NCBI GenBank assembly: GCA_965237625.1
Contig: CBDEGD010000014.1
Location: 321,859-385,858 of the forward strand
Direction of reading: 5' to 3'
Source of the DNA: JABDIP01 sp965237625
Lineage (GTDB): Bacteria; Pseudomonadota; Alphaproteobacteria; DSM-16000; Inquilinaceae
DNA length: 64,000 bases
Position 1 is the first letter of the stretch; every line of letters starts with the position of its first letter. A program made the position numbers and the translations under genes. A model generated the notes under the pieces. That model had not been told where the DNA came from. It worked only from the letters and a program-made list of their open reading frames with translations, and searched no databases. This document shows, piece by piece, positions 26,126 through 34,290 of this stretch.

Positions 26126-27259
26126 TCACGTCAGTTCCGCCATCAGCTCGTCCGGATCGGGCGGCAGCGGAACCGGCTCGCCGCGCTTGGCCGAGAGGTC
26201 CATCGCCATCGTGAGCAGAAGGTTGCGATGCCCGTCGGCCGCGGTGGCATGGGGCGTGCGCTGGCCGGTGTATAAGCGCTGGTACCAGGCGTTGGTCTCT
26301 TCGCGCATCGGCCCCCAGAGCTGCCCGTCATGCAAATCCCCCGGCGGATAGCTGGTCAGGAAGTCGACATGTCGCGGCGCGCCGGGGCTGAAGCCGTCCG
26401 GCGCATAGCCGGCCCCTTGCGCCACATTGCTGGCGAGCACCACGTCGCGATGGGTGTCCTCGATGTCGATGACGCCTTCGGACCCGACGATGCCGATCTC
26501 GATGCCGTAGACCGCGCCCGGCCAGACCTCGGGCAGCGACCAGGAGATGTTCATCGACCAGATCGTCCCGTCATCCATCGTGAAGATGCCGAAGGTCGAA
26601 TCCTTGGTGCCCCATTTTCCCAGCACCTTGTCGGTGGAACAGGCATAGACGCTGACCGGGGTCTTCCCCTCCAGGAGCCAGAGCGACATGTCCAAGCTGT
26701 GGGTGCCGGACACGACCATCGGCGTGAGTGTCGCGCGGGCCTGGGTCCGGCGGACGGTCGCAATCGGCACCATGCGGTTCATGAAGGCGCGGGTGACGAC
26801 GGAGTGAACGTCGCCGATCTGGCCGGTCGAGATCCGTTCCTTCACCGCGAGGAAGCGGCGGCGAAAGCGCTGCGTATAGCCGATCACGGCGTCGACACCC
26901 GCTTCCCCTATCGCCGCCAGGATCTCGGCCGATTGCCGGGCGTCGGTCGCAAGCGGCTTCTCGATGAACAGGTCGTGGCCGCGCTCGATCGCCGCCATGG
27001 TCGGCTCGAAGTGGAAATTCTCATCCGTCGCCACGATCGTCGCGGTGACCTCGGGCCGGGCCAGGAGCTCGCGGAAATCGTTGGTGAAGAAATCCGCGTC
27101 GACATCCTTGGCCAGCCGTTCCCCGATGTCGGATTTCAGGTCGCAAAGGCCGATCCAGCCCACGCCGGGATAGTCGCGGGCGAATTTCGCCCGGATGCGC
27201 CCGATGGTGCCGCAGCCGATAATGGCAAGACCGATCTCTCTTCGGGAATCACGGGCCAA
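26126..27259 (-). CDS. Gfo/Idh/MocA family oxidoreductase (copy 3)
   Basis: A 377-residue NAD(P)-dependent oxidoreductase. The Rossmann motif is LAIIGCGTIGRIRAKFA, with EKP in DLFIEKPLATDA and the substrate domain containing SGTHSLDMSLWLLEG. It shares its C-terminal end and several motifs with copy 1 at 15853-16914, so the two are paralogs. It lies between a tctA gene and the leaderless DctP gene, on the same strand, and is likely cotranscribed with both transport sets. Substrate probably a sugar acid or polyol. Confidence 0.85.
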   Translation of the reverse strand: MARDSRREIGLAIIGCGTIGRIRAKFARDYPGVGWIGLCDLKSDIGERLAKDVDADFFTNDFRELLARPEVTATIVATDENFHFEPTMAAIERGHDLFIEKPLATDARQSAEILAAIGEAGVDAVIGYTQRFRRRFLAVKERISTGQIGDVHSVVTRAFMNRMVPIATVRRTQARATLTPMVVSGTHSLDMSLWLLEGKTPVSVYACSTDKVLGKWGTKDSTFGIFTMDDGTIWSMNISWSLPEVWPGAVYGIEIGIVGSEGVIDIEDTHRDVVLASNVAQGAGYAPDGFSPGAPRHVDFLTSYPPGDLHDGQLWGPMREETNAWYQRLYTGQRTPHATAADGHRNLLLTMAMDLSAKRGEPVPLPPDPDELMAELT

Positions 27260-27274
27260 GGGGCATTCCTTCCT

Positions 27275-28789
27275 TCACTTCGCGGGCACCGGTGTGTCCT
27301 GGGCGGTAGTCCTGTCGGCACGCGCTCCGCGCGACACCCGGATTACGCCCTCCACAAGGACGAAGGCGACCGAGACCATCAAGACCGTGCCGATCCACTG
27401 CGACAGGACGAAGCCCAACGATCTGTCTTCGAACAACAGCAGCGCGCGCCGCAGATTCTCGTCGGCGAGCGGTGCCAGGATCACACCCAGCACGATCGGC
27501 GCGACGGGGAAGCGGAAGATGTTCAGCACCCAGCCGAAGACACCGGCCCCGAACATGATCCAGACATCCGTCATGGACAGCTTCACCGCATAGGCGCCGA
27601 TCACGCAGACCGGCAGAATGAGCGGCATCAGTATGCCGCGCGGCATACTGAAAAGCTTCACGCAAGGCGCGATCAGGGCGAAGGCAGCCAGATACATCAG
27701 GAAATTCGCGATGATCAGGGCCGCGTAGATGAAATAGATCAGGCCGGGATGGTCGAACTCGATCGTCGGGCCCACCACCACGTTCTTGAGCGTGAGCGCC
27801 GCCAGGAGCGCCGCGGCAGCGGCGTTGCCGGGGATGCCGAGTGCCAGCGTCGGCAACATCGAGCCGCCGATATTGGCGTTGTTGGCGGTCTCGGCGCAGA
27901 CCAGCGCCTCGTAGCTGCCCCTACCCCAACGCGCCTTCTCTTCGGGCTTCGCACGGCGCCGGCCAATGTCATAGGCGAGGAACGAAGCGACGTTCGCGCC
28001 CGCCCCGGGGATCGCCCCGATGAAGGTGCCAAGGATGCCCGAGCGCAAGGCCGAGGGCGTGAACCGTGCCAAAAGGCGCAGCGGCGGGAACACACGGCCC
28101 ACTTTCGACGGGATCGTGGGGGCGTCTTTCGACGGCAACGTGCGCAGGATCTCGGCCAGTCCGAACAATCCGATCAGCACCGCGACATAGGAGATCCCGT
28201 CGAACAGCGCGAGGGTCCCCAATGTGAAGCGCGGCACGGCATGGATCGCATCGAGACCGACGAAGGCGACCAGCATACCGAGCCCGCCTGAGATCCAGCC
28301 CTTGAGCGGCATCGACCCGGCGGCCATCGATCCCGCGACCATGATGCCGATGACGGCAAGCCAGAACATCTCCCAGGACTTGAAATTGAGCGCGAAGGAG
28401 AGGATAAGCGGGATCAGGCTGATCAGCAGGATGATCCCGATCCCGCCGCCGATGAACGACGCGGCGATGGCCATGCCGAGCGCCTGTCCGCCCTCGCCCT
28501 TCTGGGCGAGTTGGTGCCCCTCGATCATCGTCGGCACCGCGTCGGGAGTGCCCGGAATGTTGATCAGGACAGCGGAGATGGCCCCGCCGAAGACGCTGCC
28601 GGTATAGACCCCAAGCATGAAGCAGATCGCAACGTTCTGGTGCATACCGGCCGAGAGTCCGATCAAGAGCCCCATCGCCATGGTCGTCGAAAGCCCCGGC
28701 AGCGCGCCCCAGATGATGCCAAGGCAAACGCCCGCGAGCGTCATCGCCAGGAGCATGGGTGACAGGGCGAGCAGGAAACCGTCCACCAT
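27275..28789 (-). CDS. TctA-family permease (system 2)
   Basis: A second TctA protein, 504 residues, with about 10-12 hydrophobic segments and the family motifs GALPGLSTTMAMGLLIGLS near residue 30, GAIPGAGANVASFLAYDIG in the middle and ETANNANIGGSMLPTLALGIPGN. It starts at ATG 28789, one base overlapping the TGA of tctB (TGATG), so translation is coupled. Clearly different from the copy at 23033-24517, so the two systems likely carry different acids. Confidence 0.92.
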   Translation of the reverse strand: MVDGFLLALSPMLLAMTLAGVCLGIIWGALPGLSTTMAMGLLIGLSAGMHQNVAICFMLGVYTGSVFGGAISAVLINIPGTPDAVPTMIEGHQLAQKGEGGQALGMAIAASFIGGGIGIILLISLIPLILSFALNFKSWEMFWLAVIGIMVAGSMAAGSMPLKGWISGGLGMLVAFVGLDAIHAVPRFTLGTLALFDGISYVAVLIGLFGLAEILRTLPSKDAPTIPSKVGRVFPPLRLLARFTPSALRSGILGTFIGAIPGAGANVASFLAYDIGRRRAKPEEKARWGRGSYEALVCAETANNANIGGSMLPTLALGIPGNAAAAALLAALTLKNVVVGPTIEFDHPGLIYFIYAALIIANFLMYLAAFALIAPCVKLFSMPRGILMPLILPVCVIGAYAVKLSMTDVWIMFGAGVFGWVLNIFRFPVAPIVLGVILAPLADENLRRALLLFEDRSLGFVLSQWIGTVLMVSVAFVLVEGVIRVSRGARADRTTAQDTPVPAK

Positions 28790-29355
28790 CAAAAGGCGCC
28801 CGGCAGCGGGATCCGGAAGACGTGCTGAAATATGGTCGAAAGGGTCGCGACCCAGAACAGCGAGATCGTCACGGTGACCCAGAGCGACCCACGCCAGGAC
28901 ATCTGAATGATCGCCGCGAGCGCCAAGACGGTCACCGGCTCGAACGCGGTCACGGTGTGCCGAATTCCGCCCAGGACGACGTCATACCGGAAGGCCAGAA
29001 GCTGGAGCGCCGCGATATAGACCGCCACGGCGACGGCAAGTGCCAGAGTCCGAAGATCGGTCGGCACGTCGCGGTCGGAGAACGCGCCGGCCTCGCCGCC
29101 GGTCCGGCGGCGCCGGAACGCCGTCGCCCCAAGACCAAGCGCCATCACAAGAAGTGAAGCCCCCACAAGAAACGGCAACAGCCCCGGCGCCGTCCGCAGA
29201 TCTCCAGGGACCGGCAGCGCGAATGATGCGGCCATGACGAGAACCGCCAGCGCACAGAGGACACCGGTCGCGATGAGATCGAGGATCGGCGAGGCGTATC
29301 CCGTGCCCGCCTCCTCCCGTTCGAACCGCATCTGGTGCCCGGCATTCCCGGTCAA
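28789..29355 (-). CDS. TctB-family permease (system 2), TTG start
   Basis: Small subunit of the second transporter, 188 residues with four hydrophobic segments. The start is read as TTG at 29355 because GGGAGGATCAC lies just before it at ideal spacing; the first in-frame ATG (29331) lacks a ribosome-binding site. It overlaps tctA by one base. It follows tctC, from which it is separated by a hairpin. Confidence 0.78.
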   Translation of the reverse strand: MTGNAGHQMRFEREEAGTGYASPILDLIATGVLCALAVLVMAASFALPVPGDLRTAPGLLPFLVGASLLVMALGLGATAFRRRRTGGEAGAFSDRDVPTDLRTLALAVAVAVYIAALQLLAFRYDVVLGGIRHTVTAFEPVTVLALAAIIQMSWRGSLWVTVTISLFWVATLSTIFQHVFRIPLPGAF

Positions 29356-29400
29356 GTGATCCTCCCGCGCCGTTATCGACCGTTACTCGGACAGGCTCCT

Positions 29401-29424
29401 GAGGGGGCGTCGCTGCGCCCCCTC
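29401..29424 (-). terminator. Hairpin between tctC and tctB of system 2
   Basis: GAGGGGGCG and CGCCCCCTC form a perfect 9-bp stem with a 6-nt loop, about 20 bp after the tctC stop. No T-run follows on either strand. Such stems often stabilise the receptor mRNA and lower expression of the membrane subunits. Confidence 0.5.
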
Positions 29425-29442
29425 CCTGGTCGCGGATGCACG

Positions 29443-30552
29443 TCAGATCTTGATCGGCGGCGGGGTATAGCCCTCGGGCGGCCACCAAGCGTCGAAATCC
29501 TCGGGCGCGGGCAGGCCGAGCTCTTCCGCCGTCTTCACGTCGCTGCCGATCTGGTCCTGGAAGCGATTGAAGATATCGACGGTGATCGACTCCATCAGCG
29601 CACCCTCGCGGTCGGCCTCCTCACCGATCTTGATGTCGGACTGGAAGAACTTCGACGCCAGCAGCGCCTGGAACCCTTCGGAACTCGCCGCCGCGACAAA
29701 CGCATCCGCGAGCTCCTGGAGGATTTCGGCCGGCAGATCGCGCTTGACCATGAAGTTATAGGTCGCACCCACCGGCAGGATCCGGCGGCTTTCGGGCAGC
29801 ACGGTCGCGATCGACGGCAGCACCGTGCCATCGTCGAGCACGATGTCCTCGGCGCTGGTCTGGCAGAGGTTGCGCAACTCGCCCGCGCGGATCAGCTCGA
29901 TATGCTCGTGCACGCCGCCGCCGGCGATGTCGGTCTCACCCTGGAGCCCGGCAAGCGTGGCCGGCCTGCCGCCCTGGTAGGGCACATATTTCAGCTCGAT
30001 CCCGGCAATGTTCGCGACAATCAACGCCAATTCGTGCCAGACGCCGCCGGTACCCGATGTCGAGATCGTGAGGGACCCGGGATTGGCCTTGGCCGCGGCG
30101 ATCGCGTCGCCGAAGGTCTGGAACGGGCTGTCCTTGCGGACCGACCATGAGGCCAGCGCGTTGCCTGCCTTGAACGGAAGCCAGTCTTCCCAGGGCACGA
30201 AGTTCGCGTGGCCGAGGACCCGGACGAAGCGGTTGTAGTTGGCCCCGCCGAGCACGGTGTACCCGTCCGAACGCGCCGCGCCGACGAATTGCGTGGCAAC
30301 GCCGCCAACCGCGCCCGGCTTGTTGATCACGTTGACCGTCCAGCCTCTGGCGGTGGCCATCTCTTCGGCGAGCTTGCGCATGATCGTATCGGTGCCGCCG
30401 CCGGCTGAGTACATAACGACGAGGGTGATCGGCCGTTCCGGGTAATCGGCGGCCCGCGCACTGCCAGGAATGGTGATCTGCAGCGCCGCGAGGCCCGCGG
30501 CGGCGGCGGCCACAAATGCCCGCCGGCTCGGTCCTGATTTTATGTCACTCAT
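29443..30552 (-). CDS. TctC/Bug-type solute-binding protein (system 2), Tat-like signal
   Basis: Periplasmic receptor of the second tripartite transporter, 369 residues, longer than system 1 by about 50. The leader has SRRAFVAAAAAG, a twin-arginine-like motif, with cleavage near SARAADYPERP. LVVMYSAGGGTDTIMRKLAE and VPYQGGRPATLAGLQGETDI are family signatures. The ATG at 30552 follows GGGAGAA. It is the first gene of the tctCBA set and lies downstream of the AhpD-like gene. The C-terminal extension is acidic and Pro-rich (PPEGYTPPPIKI). Confidence 0.88.
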   Translation of the reverse strand: MSDIKSGPSRRAFVAAAAAGLAALQITIPGSARAADYPERPITLVVMYSAGGGTDTIMRKLAEEMATARGWTVNVINKPGAVGGVATQFVGAARSDGYTVLGGANYNRFVRVLGHANFVPWEDWLPFKAGNALASWSVRKDSPFQTFGDAIAAAKANPGSLTISTSGTGGVWHELALIVANIAGIELKYVPYQGGRPATLAGLQGETDIAGGGVHEHIELIRAGELRNLCQTSAEDIVLDDGTVLPSIATVLPESRRILPVGATYNFMVKRDLPAEILQELADAFVAAASSEGFQALLASKFFQSDIKIGEEADREGALMESITVDIFNRFQDQIGSDVKTAEELGLPAPEDFDAWWPPEGYTPPPIKI

Positions 30553-30609
30553 GGCGTTCTCCCTGTTTATGTTTGGTATCGAGTGCCGGATATTTTTTGG
30601 CCGGTCACA

Positions 30610-31191
30610 TCAGGACCCGGACGGTCCGTGGTAATTGCTACGGTCGATAAAGGACTTCACGCTGTCCTCGATGTCGGTCTCCATCAGCGCGTTCCATCGG
30701 TTGTTGAAACCAAATAACGCGATCACCGCGCCGATCTCGACGATTTGCGACGCATCGAAATGTTCGCGCAGAACCGCCATGTCCTCGGGCGATGCGTGGG
30801 ACGGACATTGCCCGCCGGTCAGCGCCACGCGAAGCGCGGCCTTTTCTGCATCGTCGAACAGCGGGCTGGTCTCGAATTCCCACAGCGCCTCCAGCTTGTC
30901 CTGGGGAACCCCATTATCGGCACCGTTCTTGAAGGTATGGGCCGAGCAATACCGGCATCCGTTCGACAGGCTGGTCACATGGGCGACCATCCAGCGCAGC
31001 GCCGGATCGACCGTCCCATTCGGATTGCGCACCACCGCGCGGATGAGTCCCAGCACGGCCTGGGCGATCTCCGGCCGGTGGGAGAGCGTGAGCATCGAGT
31101 TGGCGACGAACCCGGTGCTCGAGGCCAGCCAGGCGATGTCGGCCTGCGCATCCTCGGTCTGATCGAGGGCCTTAGGCGCGATGTGAGGCAT
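30610..31191 (-). CDS. AhpD-like / carboxymuconolactone decarboxylase family protein
   Basis: A 193-residue all-helical protein with the AhpD active-site motif CRYCSAH (Cys79, Cys82, His85) and the expected upstream helix. It belongs to the peroxidase-related alkylhydroperoxidase group. It probably reduces peroxides or a disulfide partner, or acts as a thiol-linked decarboxylase. AAAGGGGA precedes the ATG. It sits between tctC and the GST gene on the same strand, so oxidative protection of the pathway is a reasonable guess. Confidence 0.85.
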   Translation of the reverse strand: MPHIAPKALDQTEDAQADIAWLASSTGFVANSMLTLSHRPEIAQAVLGLIRAVVRNPNGTVDPALRWMVAHVTSLSNGCRYCSAHTFKNGADNGVPQDKLEALWEFETSPLFDDAEKAALRVALTGGQCPSHASPEDMAVLREHFDASQIVEIGAVIALFGFNNRWNALMETDIEDSVKSFIDRSNYHGPSGS

Positions 31192-31553
31192 GTTGGATCC
31201 CCTTTAGGAGCCCGTGACCACTACTCGGACAGGCTCCTAGGTCCTGTTTTGTGCTCATTGCGGCATGATCGGTTCGGTCCCGAGCGGCGCGTGAATCATT
31301 TTTTCTGATGAGTCCTATCGGCAATCCTGAACCGCGACGGACGTCTGCGGGCTTGACCGATCCCGCCCCGCCGCTTCTACATCCGTCCGTGGCGTGCCTT
31401 GGCCTGCATTCGGCCAAAAAAAGGCGTTGAGGCCCGCGGCATTGGTCATCGGTTCGATAAATCGGAATCGCACCGTCGTCCCACCCAACGGGGCTGCGCT
31501 TACGCAGCCTCACCATGGCAATCCTGCCTAGATACGCTCGCATCGGGCCCTGT
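31192..31553. other. 362-bp gene-free stretch with repeat sequence
   Basis: No credible gene. It contains TAGGAGCC (31205-31212) and GGCTCCTA (31232-31239), which pair as a stem, and the 17-nt sequence TACTCGGACAGGCTCCT (31222-31238), found again at 29384-29400. The rest shows no recognisable RNA or coding signal. Confidence 0.5.
31222..31238. repeat. 17-nt intergenic repeat, second copy
   Basis: TACTCGGACAGGCTCCT is identical to 29384-29400 in the same orientation. Both copies lie in gaps flanking the tctC-AhpD block. They may be remnants of one small repeat element. Confidence 0.5.
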
Positions 31554-32192
31554 CTAAGGCAGGGGAACATCGTGCACGAATTTCGGTATGTGGTAGCCCT
31601 TCTGCACCGCCGGCCGCTCGGCAATGCGCAGGTACCAGTCGCGGACCTGCGGGTAGTCGGCCAGATCGACCTCCTGCCACTCGAAGCGCGAGATCCAGGG
31701 CCAGCAGGCCATGTCGGCGATCGAATAGTCGCCCCGACCCTCGCCGGCGATGTAGTCGCGGCCGTCCAGCTTGGCGTTGAGCACCTTGTAGAGCCGGTGC
31801 CCTTCCTTGGAATATCGCTCCTCGGCGTATTCGGATTTGCCGCGGTTGTACTTCACGAAGTGGTGCACCTGGCCCAGCATCGGGCCGAGCCCGCCCATCT
31901 GCCACATCAGCCACTCGATCGCGCGCCAGCGCTCGTCGCCATCCGGCATGAACTTCCCGTACCTTTCCGCCAGGTACATCATGATGGCGCCGGTCTCCAT
32001 CATGTGCAGGCCGGTGTCATGGTCGACAATCGCCGGGATGCGATTGTTCGGCGCAATCTTCAGGAACTCGGGATCGAACTGATCGCCATTGGTGATGTCG
32101 ATGGCGTGGGCCGCATAATCGACGCCGAGCTCTTCGAGCAGGATCGAGACCTTGCGCCCGTTCGGAGTTGTCCAAGTGTAAAGATCGATCAT
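31554..32192 (-). CDS. Glutathione S-transferase, YfcG/Ure2-like
   Basis: A 212-residue GST with a thioredoxin-fold N-terminus (MIDLYTWTTPNGRKVSILLEE), the conserved NNRIPAIVDHD and an all-helical C-terminal domain ending PAVQKGYHIPKF. The TTPNGRKV start is typical of the Nu-class/YfcG group, which bind glutathione disulfide and reduce disulfides. AAGGA lies before the ATG. It follows the GntR gene by about 15 bp and could be in the same operon. It probably handles reactive intermediates. Confidence 0.88.
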   Translation of the reverse strand: MIDLYTWTTPNGRKVSILLEELGVDYAAHAIDITNGDQFDPEFLKIAPNNRIPAIVDHDTGLHMMETGAIMMYLAERYGKFMPDGDERWRAIEWLMWQMGGLGPMLGQVHHFVKYNRGKSEYAEERYSKEGHRLYKVLNAKLDGRDYIAGEGRGDYSIADMACWPWISRFEWQEVDLADYPQVRDWYLRIAERPAVQKGYHIPKFVHDVPLP

Positions 32193-32207
32193 TCGGGGTC
32201 CTTATTA

Positions 32208-32870
32208 CTAGGCATCCGGAAGCAGGGTGGCGCGGATCGATTTCAGATGGGCGCGCATCGCGGAATGCGCGCCGGCGCGGTCCCGGCGGTCGAGCGAGTC
32301 GAGGATCGCGCTATGTTCCGCGAAGGAATGATAGTCGGCCGGAGGCCCGCCTTCCGGCACGTCGAGGCGGGGCCAGACGACAGAGACGCGCACCGCGTTC
32401 AGGATCCGATGCAGCTCCGACAGCAGCGAGTTGCCCGCCGCCTCGGCGATTGCGCGGTGAAACTCCGCGTCAAGCCTCTCGTAGTCTTCCCAGCTTTGCG
32501 CGGCCCGCATGGCGTCGCCAAGCCGCCGTGCCTCGACGAGCTGCTTGGGCGTCGCGTGGATCGCGGCGAGCGCCGCCAACTCCGGCTCGAGCGTCAGCCG
32601 CGCCATCATCGCTTCGTGCGGGCTCGTCTGTTCGCAGACACGGACGACGTCCGACCCGGCAATCGTGCTTCTGTCCACATTTTGCAGATAGGTGCCGCGG
32701 CCGACATGACGCCGCAGAACGCCCTCGACCTCCAGGATCGCAAGCGCCTTGCGCAATTCCGACCGGGATACGCCGAGGGTCTCGCTGAGCTTCCGCTCCG
32801 GAGGCAGCCGGTCGCCCGGCGCGAAATCTCCGCTTGCCAACCAGTTCTGCGCCTTGTGCAGGGTCGACAT
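32208..32870 (-). CDS. GntR-family regulator, FCD (FadR) subclass
   Basis: A 220-residue regulator with an N-terminal winged helix (LPPERKLSETLGVSRSELRKALAILEVEGVLRRHVGRGTYL) and an FCD effector domain (DAEFHRAIAEAAGNSLL, SFAEHSAILDSLDRRD). Start chosen at ATG 32870; an in-frame TTG at 32897 is possible but lies inside the likely operator palindrome. It is divergent from the alcohol dehydrogenase operon at 33132. It probably represses that operon and its own strand until an organic acid binds the FCD domain. Confidence 0.88.
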   Translation of the reverse strand: MSTLHKAQNWLASGDFAPGDRLPPERKLSETLGVSRSELRKALAILEVEGVLRRHVGRGTYLQNVDRSTIAGSDVVRVCEQTSPHEAMMARLTLEPELAALAAIHATPKQLVEARRLGDAMRAAQSWEDYERLDAEFHRAIAEAAGNSLLSELHRILNAVRVSVVWPRLDVPEGGPPADYHSFAEHSAILDSLDRRDRAGAHSAMRAHLKSIRATLLPDA

Positions 32871-32891
32871 TTCGGCATCTCTCACCAATGA

Positions 32892-32904
32892 AACCAAATT
32901 GGTT
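32892..32904. promoter_or_regulatory. Palindromic operator candidate near GntR start
   Basis: AACCAAATTGGTT is a palindrome just before the GntR ATG. Similar partial sequences (CCAATTTGG at 32956-32964 and AAATTGGTT near 33021) lie further into the divergent region. It may be an autoregulatory GntR site. Confidence 0.45.
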
Positions 32905-33042
32905 CACCTTTTCGAAAGGGCAGCCGTTGCAGGCAATTTCATTTCCGATTTTATCCCAATTTGGAAATATGCCTATGCATTTTTCGGGAGCCATGTCAGA
33001 ATTTCAATCTGTTCGGCGTCAAATTGGTTGTCACAGCCATAT

Positions 33043-33052
33043 TGGTCAACCA
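33043..33052. promoter_or_regulatory. FadR-type operator candidate TGGTCAACCA
   Basis: TGGT-CA-ACCA, embedded in ATTGGTCAACCATT, resembles the TGGT...ACCA sites of FCD-type GntR regulators. It lies 80 bp before the alcohol dehydrogenase start. Binding is inferred. Confidence 0.45.
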
Positions 33053-33131
33053 TTGCGCGCCGCGTCGTGCCGATGCGCATCGGGGAGAATTGGCCCTTGG
33101 GATCGACTTTCTGTTCGCCGGGAGGCGGACG

Positions 33132-34280
33132 GTGAAGACCGCAGCGCACATGCCGGTGCCCGGCACCATGAAGGCCTGGGTCCTCGGCGATGCCGAGCAG
33201 CTCAGCCTCGTCGACAAGCCGGTCCCTACCCCCGGCCGTGCCGAGGCCCTGGTGCGGATCGACGCGGTCGCCATCTGCGCCACCGACCTGGAGATCCTGA
33301 CCTACGGCACACCGGCGCTGATCGAGGGCGGCCCACCCTTCAACAAGGGGTTCACCCCCGGCCACGAGTATATGGGCACGGTCGCGGCACTCGGCCCCGG
33401 TGTGGACGAGTTCGAGATTGGCGACAGGGTCACCGTGGAAATCCACGCCGGCTGCGGCCAGTGCAAGCGTTGCCGGATGGGCATGTACACCTCGTGCCAC
33501 AATTACGGCCTGAACTACGGCGAGCGTGACAAGGGCCACCGCGCGAACGGTTTCACGACCGATGGCGGTTTCGCCCAATACGCGGTCAACAACATCAACA
33601 CCATGATCAAGGTGCCCGACACGATGTCGGACGAGGAGGCGACGCTGGTCGTCACCGCCGGCACGTCGATGTATGGGCTTACCGAGCTTGGCGGGTTGGT
33701 GGCCGGAGAAAGCGTCGTGGTGATCGGCCCGGGCCCGATCGGGCTGCTGGCCGTCGCTGTCGCCAAGGCGCTTGGCGCATCGCCCGTGGTCCTGGTCGGC
33801 ACGCGGGAGAACCGCAACCGGATCGGCAGGGAGCTTGGGGCCGACATCACGATCGACGCGCTCAACGAAGACGCCCTGGCCCGGGTCATGGAGATCACCG
33901 GCGGCAAGGGTGCGGATTACGTGATCGACTGCGCCGGTGTCGAGACATCGGTCAACCAGGCGATCCACATGACCAACCGTGGCGGGCGCGTCTGCCTCGC
34001 GGCATTTCCGAAGAAGCCGGTCTCCTTCGATCTCGGCTACCTCGCGGTCAACAACATCTATTTGTACGGCATACGTGGCGAAGGGCGTTCGGCCACCCAC
34101 CGGGCCATGGCATTGATGGCAGAGAAGCGCTTCGACGCCACCAAGGTCCACACCCATACCTTCCCGATGGAAGACCTGCCGACCGCGCTGCGCTATGCCC
34201 GCGAGCGGATCGACGATGCGATCAAGGTCGTCATCTCGATGCGGGAAAGCCACGCGGCGAACCGCTCGGCGGCGGAATGA
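33132..34280 (+). CDS. Zinc-dependent alcohol dehydrogenase (MDR family)
   Basis: A 382-residue medium-chain dehydrogenase resembling threonine or sorbitol dehydrogenase. Catalytic-zinc ligands are Cys49 (AICATDLEI) and the GHEYMG motif at His78; structural-zinc cysteines are Cys108, 111, 114 and 122 (GCGQCKRC...SC). The NAD-binding loop is VVVIGPGPIGLLAVAVAKALG. The GTG at 33132 is chosen because GGAGG lies 6 nt before it. It is the first gene of the plus-strand operon, divergent from GntR. It probably oxidises a secondary alcohol to a keto acid used by the next enzyme. Confidence 0.88.
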   Translation: MKTAAHMPVPGTMKAWVLGDAEQLSLVDKPVPTPGRAEALVRIDAVAICATDLEILTYGTPALIEGGPPFNKGFTPGHEYMGTVAALGPGVDEFEIGDRVTVEIHAGCGQCKRCRMGMYTSCHNYGLNYGERDKGHRANGFTTDGGFAQYAVNNINTMIKVPDTMSDEEATLVVTAGTSMYGLTELGGLVAGESVVVIGPGPIGLLAVAVAKALGASPVVLVGTRENRNRIGRELGADITIDALNEDALARVMEITGGKGADYVIDCAGVETSVNQAIHMTNRGGRVCLAAFPKKPVSFDLGYLAVNNIYLYGIRGEGRSATHRAMALMAEKRFDATKVHTHTFPMEDLPTALRYARERIDDAIKVVISMRESHAANRSAAE

Positions 34281-34290
34281 GGAAATCCCG

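Noticed and set aside
26330..28291. A 653-codon plus-strand open frame over MocA copy 3 and tctA
   Set aside because: Same antisense pattern as above, without any recognisable domain.
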